NCBI GenBank assembly: GCA_934444765.1
Contig: CAKSDC010000017.1
Coordinates: forward strand, 1 to 48,500
DNA length: 48,500 bases
Source of the DNA: an uncultured Oscillospiraceae bacterium
Lineage (GTDB): Bacteria; Bacillota; Clostridia; Oscillospirales; Ruminococcaceae
Direction: 5' to 3'
Position 1 is the first letter of the stretch. Every line of letters begins with the position of its first letter. The notes beneath the pieces were generated by a model. That model had not been told where the DNA came from and made no database searches. It worked only from the letters and a program-made list of their open reading frames with translations. Below, one piece after another: positions 32,088 to 41,900 of this stretch. A program made the translations under genes and the position numbers.

Positions 32088-35000
32088 ATGAACGCACACT
32101 ACAACGAAAGCGACTACGAACAAGCTATTATCGAACTCTTTGAAAGTAACCTTGGCTATAACTGTATATGTGGCCACGACGCACAACATGACTTAAAGTC
32201 GCCATTATACGATGAAGTCTTTGAAGAAAGTATACTTAAAATCAATAAGGGCAAACCCCATGACGCTATAAAAGAGGCTATAAACCAAATCAAGGAGTTT
32301 GAAAACGGAACACTTATCCAAAAGAACGCCGTATTTACGGACTATCTGCAAAATGGAGTATCTGTAAGATATATCGAAAAGGGAGAAGAACGTTCAACTA
32401 TTATATACCTTATAGATTGGAATAGTACTGAAAACAATTCATTTATATGTGCCAATCAGTGGACCTTTATAGAAAATAGTAATCGTAGACCTGATATCTT
32501 ACTATTTATAAACGGTATGCCGTTGGTCATGATAGAGTTAAAATCCCCGTCAAGGGAAGATACCGACGCAAGCGAGGGGTATAATCAAATTAGAAACTAT
32601 ATGCACGAAATTCCGTCTATGTTCTATTATAATCAAATATGTGTAATATCCGACCAGTTGACCAGTAAAGCAGGAACTATTACCAGTGACGAAACCCGTT
32701 TTATGGAATGGAAGACTATCGACGGTAGTTATGAGAATACTCAAGTTGCCCGATTTGACACCTTTTTTGAGGGAATGTTTCAAAAAGATAGACTGCTTGA
32801 CATTCTAAAAAACTTTATACTATTCAATAACGACGGAACTAAGCAGACTAAAATTCTTGCAGGATATCACCAATACTTTGCAGTAAAAAAGGCTATCCTA
32901 TCGACTAAAAAGGCAACCGAAACAGACGGAAAAGGTGGAGTATTTTGGCATACACAAGGTAGTGGAAAGTCGTTATCTATGGTATTCTATGCTCACCTGT
33001 TGCAATCAGCGTTAGATAGTCCAACTATAGTAGTATTAACGGATAGAAACGACCTTGACGACCAACTATACTTGCAGTTTGCCAAGTGTAGCGACTTCCT
33101 TAGACAAAGACCAATTCATGCTGAAACGAGGGAACATTTAAAGTCTCTTCTTAATGGTAGAGTAGCAAATGGTATCATATTTACTACCATGCAAAAGTTT
33201 GAAGAATCCTTTGAAAGTCTGTCGGATAGAAGAAACATAGTCGTAATGGCTGATGAAGCTCATAGAGGGCAATATGGACTAATTGAAAAGATTGATACTC
33301 AGACTGGCAAAATAAGAGTAGGTACTGCAAGAATTATTAGAAACAGTCTACCAAACGCTACATATATAGGATTTACAGGCACACCAATTTCTAAAAAAGA
33401 TAAGTCTACCCGTGAAGTGTTTGGAGACTATATTGACATTTACGACATGACACAAGCAGTAGAAGACGGTGCAACACGTCCTGTATACTATGAATCAAGG
33501 GTTTTAAACTTAAAACTTGATGAACAAACTTTAGAACTAATCGATAAAGAATACGACTTAATGGCACAAAATTCCGATACAGAAGTTGTAGAACAGTCAA
33601 AACGTAAGCTTGGCAAAATGGAAGCTATTCTTGGTAATGACCAAACTATTAACTCTCTCGTTACAGATATTCTTGACCACTATGAAAATAACAGAGCAAG
33701 TCTACTTACTGGAAAAGCTATGATTGTAGCCTATTCCCGACCAATCGCCTTAAAAATTTACCATAAAATTCTTGAAATTCACCCTAACTGGACGGAAAAA
33801 GTCGCTGTAGTTATGACATCTTCCAATAAAGACCCAGAAGAATGGCGTAAAATAATCGGTAACAAGGCACACAAAGAAGAACTTGCTAAAAAGTTCAAAG
33901 ACAATAAAAGTCAACTAAAAATTGCAATAGTAGTAGATATGTGGCTAACTGGATTTGATGTGCCATCACTTGCCACGATGTACGTATATAAGCCAATGTC
34001 TGGGCATAGTCTAATGCAAGCGATTGCAAGAGTAAATCGTGTATTTGAAGATAAAGAGGGCGGTTTGGTAGTTGACTATATCGGTATTGCAAACGCATTA
34101 AAAAAAGCTATGAACGACTACACTACAAGAGATAAAGACAAGTATGGTGATACTGATATATCAAAGATTGCGTATCCAAAATTTCTTGAAAAACTTTCTG
34201 TATGTCGTGACTTTTTCTACCAATATGACTATTCAAAGTTTGCAACTGGAACAAATCTTGAACGTGCTAAAATAATCACAGGAGCAGTCAACCATATAAT
34301 TCCACCAGAAAAAGAAAACGATAGAAAAGAATACTTAAAAGAATCTCTGTTATTGCATCAAGCATTATCTCTTTGCTCTTCAATAGTTGAAGAATCGCTT
34401 AGACTTGAAGCTGCCTTTTTCGAATCTGTTAGAATATTTATAACACGTCTTGAAAACAAAGGTACAAACAAAAAAATGTCATTGCATGAAATGAACTATC
34501 AAATCAACGAACTTCTAAAGCATAGTATTAAAAGTGAAGGTGTTATAAACTTATTTTCTGATATTAAAGAGAACTTCTCTCTATTTGATACCGAATTTTT
34601 ACAAGAAGTAGCTAATATGAAAGAAAAAAATCTTGCAATAGAAATTTTAAAAAAATTAATCGCTGAGCAAATCATAGTATATAGAAGAACCAACGCTGTG
34701 AAATCCAAAAAATTTTCTGAAATCATGCAACACGCCATGAACCAATATTTAAACGGAATGTTGACCAATGAGGAAGTCATTCAAGAAATGATGAACCTTG
34801 CAAAACAAATCAAAGAAGCCGATGAGGAAGGCAAAGCATTAGGTCTTACGACAGATGAACTCGCTTTCTACGATGCACTAACTAAGCCACAAGCCATTAA
34901 AGACTTCTATCAAAACGAAGAACTTATTGCAATTACTAAAGAATTAACCGAAACTCTACAGAAAAATAAGACTATCGACTGGCAAAAGAAAGACTCTGCA

Positions 35001-35126
35001 AGAGCAAAAATGCGTATGATGATTAAAAAACTTCTAAAAGTACATAAATACCCACCTGATAATCAACCCGAAGCCATTGACGCTGTAATGGTTCAATGTG
35101 AACTTTGGGCTGACCAATCAGTTTAA
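32088..35126 (+). CDS. hsdR: Type I restriction endonuclease/translocase subunit (HsdR)
   Basis: The ATG at 32088 follows AAGGAG and leaves 4 bases after hsdS. The 1012-aa product has a PD-(D/E)xK nuclease domain (RRPDILLFINGMPLVMIELKSP region, catalytic ELK at about 148), SF2 helicase Walker A (TQGSGKS, about 288), DEAH box (ADEAHRGQYG, about 387), motif III (GFTGTPI) and motif VI (ARVNRVFEDK). It translocates DNA with ATP and cleaves far from unmethylated sites. All key motifs are intact, so the system appears functional. Confidence 0.97.
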   Translation: MNAHYNESDYEQAIIELFESNLGYNCICGHDAQHDLKSPLYDEVFEESILKINKGKPHDAIKEAINQIKEFENGTLIQKNAVFTDYLQNGVSVRYIEKGEERSTIIYLIDWNSTENNSFICANQWTFIENSNRRPDILLFINGMPLVMIELKSPSREDTDASEGYNQIRNYMHEIPSMFYYNQICVISDQLTSKAGTITSDETRFMEWKTIDGSYENTQVARFDTFFEGMFQKDRLLDILKNFILFNNDGTKQTKILAGYHQYFAVKKAILSTKKATETDGKGGVFWHTQGSGKSLSMVFYAHLLQSALDSPTIVVLTDRNDLDDQLYLQFAKCSDFLRQRPIHAETREHLKSLLNGRVANGIIFTTMQKFEESFESLSDRRNIVVMADEAHRGQYGLIEKIDTQTGKIRVGTARIIRNSLPNATYIGFTGTPISKKDKSTREVFGDYIDIYDMTQAVEDGATRPVYYESRVLNLKLDEQTLELIDKEYDLMAQNSDTEVVEQSKRKLGKMEAILGNDQTINSLVTDILDHYENNRASLLTGKAMIVAYSRPIALKIYHKILEIHPNWTEKVAVVMTSSNKDPEEWRKIIGNKAHKEELAKKFKDNKSQLKIAIVVDMWLTGFDVPSLATMYVYKPMSGHSLMQAIARVNRVFEDKEGGLVVDYIGIANALKKAMNDYTTRDKDKYGDTDISKIAYPKFLEKLSVCRDFFYQYDYSKFATGTNLERAKIITGAVNHIIPPEKENDRKEYLKESLLLHQALSLCSSIVEESLRLEAAFFESVRIFITRLENKGTNKKMSLHEMNYQINELLKHSIKSEGVINLFSDIKENFSLFDTEFLQEVANMKEKNLAIEILKKLIAEQIIVYRRTNAVKSKKFSEIMQHAMNQYLNGMLTNEEVIQEMMNLAKQIKEADEEGKALGLTTDELAFYDALTKPQAIKDFYQNEELIAITKELTETLQKNKTIDWQKKDSARAKMRMMIKKLLKVHKYPPDNQPEAIDAVMVQCELWADQSV

Positions 35127-35174
35127 AATCAAAGTATAAAATTAATCTTTAACTTATCAGTCCAATATACTCTG

Positions 35175-35232
35175 TAAGAGTATTAGCATATAGTGTAAAA
35201 AAATTCAACTATATAGTGGATAACAAACTCTT
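35175..35232. repeat. 47-bp direct repeat, copy R2 (with flank)
   Basis: Core 35186-35232 matches R1 with one mismatch. TAAGAGTATTA directly abuts it, without the 10-base insert seen in R1, so the minus-strand -10 box is missing here while the plus-strand -35 of the LRR gene starts at its end. Confidence 0.9.
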
Positions 35233-35259
35233 GAAAAGGCTCAAATACTGTGATATAAT
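35231..35259 (+). promoter_or_regulatory. Promoter of the LRR surface-protein gene
   Basis: TTGAAA (35231-35236) and TATAAT (35254-35259), 17-bp spacing, 34 bp before ATG 35294, starting at the end of repeat R2. Confidence 0.8.
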
Positions 35260-35293
35260 AGTACTAAAATAATCTTACGGAAGTGATACTATA

Positions 35294-36640
35294 ATGATAT
35301 TCAACTTAAAAAGAGTACTATCCAGTATTATGGCTATTACGCTATTAGCCAGTACCTCTATATATATGGATAGCGTCAAACTAACCACAGACTATAATAC
35401 TAATAGTGTAGTCTATGCCGAAAGTGAAAATTCTTGTGGTGCTAATTTAACGTGGCAATTCGATGAAAATAGTAATACTCTAACCATTTCAGGTAGTGGC
35501 ACTATGAACGACTATAATAGTTCAGTAGCACCATGGCACGACGACTATGCTAAAAAAATTCAAACCATAAACGTTCAAGAAGGCGTTACTACTATAGGAA
35601 GTTCAGCATTCAAAGACTGTTCCGCACTTATGAACCTTAACATAAGCAACTCTGTAACTATGATAAAAGATAGTGCCTTTGAAAACTGTTCTGCACTTAT
35701 GAACTTAACCGTTCCAAGTGGAGTTACTGAACTTTCCACTAAAGCGTTCTATAGTTGTAAATCCTTAATGAACGTAAACTTTAGTGGTAACGTAACCAAA
35801 ATTGGAGAGTTAGCCTTTAGTGAATGTACTTCTCTAAACGGTGTGAACCTTCCTACCACCCTAACAGAGTTAGGAAACAAGGCTTTCTATAACTGTACTT
35901 CACTAATGAACCTTTCCTACTCTACGGCATTGAACTACGTCAGTGAAAGTGCCTTTGAAAACTGTTCCTCTTTGAGCAATCTAACACTACCAGATAACGT
36001 TACCGAAATACGTTCCAATGCGTTTAAGGGTTGCTCGAACCTGACCAATCTAACACTACCTACTAAACTAATCAGTATAGGCACTTCTGCCTTTGAAGAC
36101 TGCACCGCACTAAACAACTTAAAGATGCCTTTAAGCGTCACTACTATTTCAGATAATGCGTTCAACGGTTGCACAGGCTTAAAGACTATGTACTATGACA
36201 GTTCCAAAAGTACATGGGAAAAGATATCCGTAAGTAATGGCAACGAGCCTCTAAAGACTGCTACTATAAACTACTCCATAGTAGAAGATAATGATAATAG
36301 TTCCACTACTACTTCTGTTACTGATAGTACTACTACTACTGCTACTACCACAGATACTTCCACTACTACTGCTACTACCACCGAAGATACTACTACATCG
36401 GATACCACTACGGCGGATACTACTACCACGGTCACTACTACTGAAGTTTCCGAAGAAGACACTACTACCGAAGATACTACTACAGAAGAAGGTGTCACCG
36501 ACGAAGTACTAAGTACAGATAGTCAAGACGATGGCAACGGCAAGACTTTTACAGCCATAGTACTGATAGTAGTATTAGTAATAGGTGGAGTAATATTCGT
36601 ATATATAAAGAATAACAACCACTCCGACCAACAAGAATAG
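35294..36640 (+). CDS. BspA-type LRR surface protein with C-terminal membrane anchor
   Basis: ATG at 35294 with GGAAGTG upstream. Signal peptide (VLSSIMAITLLASTSIYMDS). A cap (CGANLTWQFDENSNTLTISG) starts an LRR_5 array of about nine repeats (ALMNLTVPSGVTELSTKAFY type), then a Thr/Asp/Glu-rich stalk of about 90 residues, and a transmembrane helix (TAIVLIVVLVIGGVIFVYIK) near 413-434. Single membrane-anchored surface protein. It faces the hyp cluster through a bidirectional terminator. Confidence 0.88.
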   Translation: MIFNLKRVLSSIMAITLLASTSIYMDSVKLTTDYNTNSVVYAESENSCGANLTWQFDENSNTLTISGSGTMNDYNSSVAPWHDDYAKKIQTINVQEGVTTIGSSAFKDCSALMNLNISNSVTMIKDSAFENCSALMNLTVPSGVTELSTKAFYSCKSLMNVNFSGNVTKIGELAFSECTSLNGVNLPTTLTELGNKAFYNCTSLMNLSYSTALNYVSESAFENCSSLSNLTLPDNVTEIRSNAFKGCSNLTNLTLPTKLISIGTSAFEDCTALNNLKMPLSVTTISDNAFNGCTGLKTMYYDSSKSTWEKISVSNGNEPLKTATINYSIVEDNDNSSTTTSVTDSTTTTATTTDTSTTTATTTEDTTTSDTTTADTTTTVTTTEVSEEDTTTEDTTTEEGVTDEVLSTDSQDDGNGKTFTAIVLIVVLVIGGVIFVYIKNNNHSDQQE

Positions 36641-36662
36641 TACATAACGACCATTACATACT

Positions 36663-36698
36663 AAACCCCACGAAACGTTACAGTGTTCCGTGGGGTTT
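36663..36698. terminator. Bidirectional terminator between LRR gene and hyp cluster
   Basis: AAACCCCACG / CGTGGGGTTT (perfect 10-bp stem, 16-base loop, 36663-36698) ends both convergent transcripts, including the nine-gene nif-like/hyp run. Confidence 0.85.
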
Positions 36699-36704
36699 AA
36701 TATA

Positions 36705-37709
36705 TTAACATATTCTTGGTAATAGTTCACCACTTGGTTGAGGTAGTATAGTCTTAGAACCTATTTCAGTTTCCATAATTACACTACCTATCATATCGGA
36801 AGTAACTTCACCTATAATAGTAGCCTCTTTAGAGTATTCCAAAGTGTGTAGAGCCTCTACCAATTTAGAGGCTACCTCTTTAGGAGCAAATACTACCAGT
36901 CTACCCTCACAAGCGAGGTATAACGGCTCTAATCCGAGCATACCACATACACCTTTAACTTCTGGAGCTACTGGAACGCTATCGGCTTTTAGAGTAATTC
37001 CTACATGGCTTTGATTAGCTATTTCATATAGTACAGTACCTACACCGCCTCTGGTAGCATCTCTAATTACATGAATATCTTTAGTAACGTGTAACATGGT
37101 ATCCACAACGTTCCAAAGAGGCGCACAGTCGCTACTAACGTTAGCATCTATGCCGAAACTATCACGTTCTAATAAGATAGTGCAACCATGCCTACCAACG
37201 TCACCAGTAACTATTATAGCGTCGCCAACCTTAGCGAAACTTCCTGAAGTGTGTACACCGTCGGTTAGCTTGCCTATACCAGTAGTAGTGATATATACGC
37301 CGTCCACTTGACCTTTACCAGTAACTTTGGTATCACCTGCGACTATCTTAACACCGACTTCTTTAGCGGTACGTTCCATAGAACAGACTATCTTTTCAAG
37401 GCTATCTAAAGGGAAACCCTCTTCTATAATGAACGCACAAGATAGATACAAAGGTTTAGCACCCATACAGGATAGGTCGTTTACCGTGCCACAGATACTA
37501 AGTTTACCGATATTACCACCTGAGAACTCATAAGGAGATACTATAAATCCGTCGGTAGTAAAGGCTATGTTTCCGTCACCAACGCTTAATATAGAAGCGT
37601 CATCGGAAGTAAATTCAGGATTATAGAAGTGTTTTTTAAATATAGCGTCTATTAGTTCAGAAGTCTGTCTTCCGCCTGCTCCATGAGCAAGTGTTATATA
37701 CTTATCCAT
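36705..37709 (-). CDS. hypE: HypE, carbamoyl-dehydratase of Fe-CN ligand synthesis
   Basis: The 334-aa protein ends in PRIC, the conserved C-terminal Cys that HypF loads with carbamoyl and HypE dehydrates to thiocyanate using ATP. The N terminus LAHGAGGRQTSELI and the central GDTKVTGKGQVDGVYITTTG and IRDATRGGVGTVLYEIA are family signatures of the PurM-like ATPase fold. It overlaps hypD by 8 bases (ATGGATAA) and is the last gene of the run. Together with HypF, HypC and HypD it makes the Fe(CN)2CO unit. All key motifs are intact. Confidence 0.97.
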   Translation of the reverse strand: MDKYITLAHGAGGRQTSELIDAIFKKHFYNPEFTSDDASILSVGDGNIAFTTDGFIVSPYEFSGGNIGKLSICGTVNDLSCMGAKPLYLSCAFIIEEGFPLDSLEKIVCSMERTAKEVGVKIVAGDTKVTGKGQVDGVYITTTGIGKLTDGVHTSGSFAKVGDAIIVTGDVGRHGCTILLERDSFGIDANVSSDCAPLWNVVDTMLHVTKDIHVIRDATRGGVGTVLYEIANQSHVGITLKADSVPVAPEVKGVCGMLGLEPLYLACEGRLVVFAPKEVASKLVEALHTLEYSKEATIIGEVTSDMIGSVIMETEIGSKTILPQPSGELLPRIC

Positions 37710-38763
37710 TTAAAGTTCCTCCATATTGATAGTATGCCGAGCAAGTACCCTCATTAGATACCATGCAAGCACCTATAGGATGTATTGGTGTACATACTTT
37801 TCCGAATAGTGGGCAGTCGTACGGTTTGCAATCACCCTTTAGTATTTCACCACACCGACAAGCAGAGTTTCCACTACTGGATATATCCTTTAACTGATAC
37901 TTAACTTTAGCATCATAGTTAGAGTATAGCGCATTGAGTTTAAGCCCAGAGCCTTTTATCACGCCTAAACCACGCCATTCAGCGTCGCAAGGTTGCATAA
38001 CTTGAGCCATTAAACTTTGTGCTGAAACGTTTCCTTGCTCAGTAACCACTCTTGGATAGCAGTTTTCAAAGAACGGTTCGTTGAGCTTGTAGCGTTCTAC
38101 TATTACGGCTAAAGCAGTTAGTATTTCTTTAGCCGTGAAACCTGTAACTACTCCACTTACGCCTTCAGCCTCTGCCAAGTGCTTGCATAGAGCCGTACCA
38201 GTTATAGCGTGTACGTGTCCTGGATACAGAAAAGCATTCGCACTATCTTTAAGAACCTCATAAGCATTAGGCATAGTCTTGTTAGCCACCAGTAGAGAGA
38301 AGTTTTTTATACGGTTCAGTTTAGCCTTTTTAACTGCAAGACAACTTGCAGGAGTAGTAGTTTCAAAACCCACGGCTAAGAACGTAACGTCTTCATTTGG
38401 ATTAGCAATAGCATAGTCTACGGCATCTATAGGAGAGTACACCACTTGAACCTTTCCGCCCTTAGACCTTGCAATAGCTAAACTACTATTGGAACTTGGA
38501 ACTCTAACTAAGTCACCAAAAGTACATATAGTGACGTTACGTTCAAGGCATAGAGTAATCGCTTGGTCTATATACCCTACAGGAGTAACACACACAGGAC
38601 ACCCTGGACCAGAGATAAGTTCTATACTATCAGGCAGTAAGTTTCTAATGCCCAGTCTAAATATTTCGTGGGTATGAGTACCACATACTTCCATAATCTT
38701 CAACTTTCTGCCGTTGTAGTTTTGTATTATGCTTTTAGCATACGATATACTGTCCATAGTCAT
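37702..38763 (-). CDS. hypD: HypD, scaffold for Fe(CN)2CO assembly
   Basis: The 353-aa protein has the HypD signatures: MEVCGTHTHEIFRLG near the N terminus, the GPGCPVCVTP Cys pair, and the C-terminal cysteines of the [4Fe-4S] cluster (CRCGEILKGDCKPYDCPLFG and later). HypD with HypC holds the Fe atom, transfers cyanide from HypE and supports CO attachment. It starts 1 base into the hypC stop (TAATG), indicating tight translational coupling, and is followed by hypE. Confidence 0.97.
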   Translation of the reverse strand: MTMDSISYAKSIIQNYNGRKLKIMEVCGTHTHEIFRLGIRNLLPDSIELISGPGCPVCVTPVGYIDQAITLCLERNVTICTFGDLVRVPSSNSSLAIARSKGGKVQVVYSPIDAVDYAIANPNEDVTFLAVGFETTTPASCLAVKKAKLNRIKNFSLLVANKTMPNAYEVLKDSANAFLYPGHVHAITGTALCKHLAEAEGVSGVVTGFTAKEILTALAVIVERYKLNEPFFENCYPRVVTEQGNVSAQSLMAQVMQPCDAEWRGLGVIKGSGLKLNALYSNYDAKVKYQLKDISSSGNSACRCGEILKGDCKPYDCPLFGKVCTPIHPIGACMVSNEGTCSAYYQYGGTLNG

Positions 38764-38969
38764 TATAAGTTACCTATAATTTGGTCTGTTTCGGCTTGGT
38801 CGTCGGAAGTAATCTTTGCTATTACTATCCCAGCATGAACCATAACGTAGTCACCAGGTTCTAAGTCGCTAACGAGTTCCGCCGAGACTTCTCTTTTAGC
38901 CCCAGAAGCCTCTACTACTGCCATTCCGTCTTTAATAGATACTACTTTAGTAGATAATCCTACACACAT
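38763..38969 (-). CDS. hypC: HypC/HupF-family chaperone with altered MCxxP motif
   Basis: The 68-aa protein has the HypC core, a Cys2 (MCVGLSTKVVSI) and the ending GDYVMVHAGIVIAKI. HypC normally begins MC(I/L)(G/A)xP; here the Pro is replaced by Ser (GLSTK). Cys2 binds the Fe and HypD. It may match the non-[NiFe] client inferred for this cluster. ATG at 38969 follows AAGGAGGA; it is separated from the HypF fusion stop by 28 bases. Confidence 0.92.
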   Translation of the reverse strand: MCVGLSTKVVSIKDGMAVVEASGAKREVSAELVSDLEPGDYVMVHAGIVIAKITSDDQAETDQIIGNL

Positions 38970-38997
38970 AAAAAAGTCCTCCTTGATTTGATATTTG

Positions 38998-41900
38998 CTA
39001 TTCGTTGTTAATACTATACATTCCTACTACCGCTTGACCTAAACAGATACCGCCATCGTTAGGAGGTATAGCACTATTAGTGAGCACAGTATATCCTAAT
39101 GAACGCAGTCTGTTCACACATAGCGAAAGTAGTAGTCTATTTTGAAATACTCCACCAGTTAGAGCGAACGTCTTAACTTTAGTAATCTTATAACTGTTAA
39201 TACAACCTAATACCACGTATTCCGTAAGCATTTGGTGGAACTTGTACGCTAACTCATAACGGTCTGCACCGTCTAACAGACTATCCACTAAACACTTAAC
39301 TATTCTACTGGTACGAATAGTAAACCTATCCTGTAGGTTAGATATCGCCTCATCTACAGTTAGAACACTATTGGAACTATTCAACACTATATGGTTAGCG
39401 TGAATATACTCTTCGGCATAGTACTGTAGCGTAGTAGATGCGTCCCCCTCATAGGTGGAAACTTTCTTGATACCGAGTATAGCACTAACACCGTCGAACA
39501 GTCTACCAACGCTTGTGGAAGTAACACTATTGATACGTCTATCTATCATACTACATACTACTTTAGCCATAGTAGTATTGCATATCGATAACTTTTCTAT
39601 AATATTAGTAGCACGTTCACCATAGATAGAGTATAACATAGATACGGCTATTCTCCAACCCTCTTTAGTGGAAAGGTCTCCACCTGCTTGAACGTATGGC
39701 TCTATACTGCCTATACGCTTAAATCCCTGATAGTTAGCTAATAAGTACTCCCCACCCCAAATAGTTCCGTCGATACCATAACCAGTACCGTCAAAAGATA
39801 CACCTATCACGTCGCCTGAATAGTCATTTTCTGCCATACAAGATACCACGTGTGCGTAATGGTGCTGAACCTGTAATACTGGTAGATTTAACCTATTAGC
39901 TATCATAGTAGTGTTATACTTAGGGTGCATATCACATACGACTAAAGACGGTTCTATCTGTAGTAGACTTTTCATAAGCGATACAGACTGTTCTAAAGCC
40001 TTAACGGTGCGTAAGTCTGCCATATCGCCTAAGTATGCCGACGGATAAAAGGTGTTATCTTTAGCCAAACAGAAAGTGTTTTTGAGTTCACCACCTATGG
40101 CAAGTACCTGACCTCTAAACGGTTCCGAAAGTATAAACGGTAACGGAGCATATCCACGGGAACGTCTAATCATATACGGTCTATCGTCGAAGTAGTCCAT
40201 AACGGTATCGTCTGCACGTATATGAATACTTCTATTATTGGATAGTATAACGTCACATAGGTTAGAAAGTTCTTGTATAGCCTCATCATCGTTATGGCAT
40301 ATCGGCGTACCAGAACGGTTTCCACTGGTCATTACTAAGCAGTCAGGCATGGAAGTGATATCGTCATCATAGTCGAATATCAACATCTGAATAGGAGCGT
40401 ATGGCAACATAACGCCCAAACTGTGACTATTAGGAGCTACTTCTTTACATACTATACCGTTAGTACTCTTAGGCATTAAGAGTATAGGTTTTTGATGCCC
40501 TGTAAGTATAGGCAATTGAGAAGGTAGTACAGTACATTCACGTTCTGCCACGGATACGTCCTTAACCATTATAGCAAAAGGTTTAAACGGTCTATTTTTT
40601 AGCGTTCTAAGACGTTCTACAGTTTCGGAGTTGGTAGCGTCACAACACAGATGAAATCCACCTATACCTTTAATGGCTACTATACCGCCACCTTTTATCA
40701 CTCTACGAACGTAAGATATAGCCTGTTTTCCATGAATATCCATGCCCACCAAATATACTTCTGGACCACAAGAGTTACAACATACTGGTTGAGCGTCATA
40801 TCTACGAGTTTCCGCATGAGTATACTCATATTCACACTGTTTGCACATAGGAAAACTTTTCATACTGGTGCGTTCACGGTCGTAAGGCATAGCCTCTAAG
40901 ATAGTAAGTCTTGGACCACAAGCAGTACAGTTAATAAATGGGTGAAGATACCTTCTATCTTTGGGATTAAAGAGTTCTTTTTTACACTGTTCACAAGTGG
41001 CTATATCTGGAGATACGAACACACTACCCAATTCTTTCTGACTTTCTATAATTTCAAACTGCGTGAACGGTCTTAGTAGTAACTCTTTAACGTCCACTTT
41101 TAATATGGAAGCTCTTGGTGGTGGGTTAGACTGCAATCTGTTAGTAAACTCTTTAACGTTCCTACCCTGTGCGAACACCTCCACATAAGAACCCTTATTA
41201 GCTACTGTACCTTTTATACTTAGACTATCTGCTGTACGACTTACAAACGGTCTAAAACCTACCCCTTGAACTACTCCATATAGTCTTATTCTGCACGTGG
41301 GACAGTAGTTAGAAGTTCCACACTTGCCCGATACTGCAAAGTGTTGAAGTTCTATATATCTACCGTGATATCCTTTAATGGCACGTTTAAGAGTGCTATC
41401 TGCTACTATCAAATCGTAACTATTGGAGTACACTAACTGGATATACTGCTCCTCAGTAGCAAGTTGAACGTCGTTAGACTTACATAGTTCCTGTTGTAGC
41501 ATAGACCATGTAGCCACTGTAACGTTGATATCGTAACTATTGAGTATCTGTTCACGGATTTGATTAGCCAATACCTGTTGGTGTACTATCAATACGTCTT
41601 TGCAATCTTTTGAGGCTTGCAAGATAGAATGGATAACTTCCTTAGTAAGTATAGGATATTCCACAGTATAAGGCGTTCCGAACTTCTGCTTTAGATACTT
41701 AGCAACTTTCAATGCGGATGGCGATACTACTATATTGAGTTCTACCGTAGAGGCTCGTTGTACGGTGGTAATATCCGAACCCATGCCATAACAGAACACT
41801 TCTCTATAGCCTCTATCTGTGAGTACTCTGTCAAAGTCAAAGTGTGCTTCGGTAAGACTAACTTCTAAAGGTGTAGCACCTAACACACCTACTCTACCAG

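Larger units (their letters stand above)
35127..35293. other. Intergenic region between hsdR and the LRR gene, holding repeat R2
   Basis: No gene. A small hairpin TACTCT-GTA-AGAGTA (35168-35182) precedes repeat R2 (35175-35232), then the promoter of the LRR gene. Confidence 0.7.

Noticed and set aside
36271..36512. Frames with Val- or Leu-rich repeats
   Set aside because: They are alternative readings of the Thr-rich stalk codons (ACT/ACC runs) of the LRR gene.
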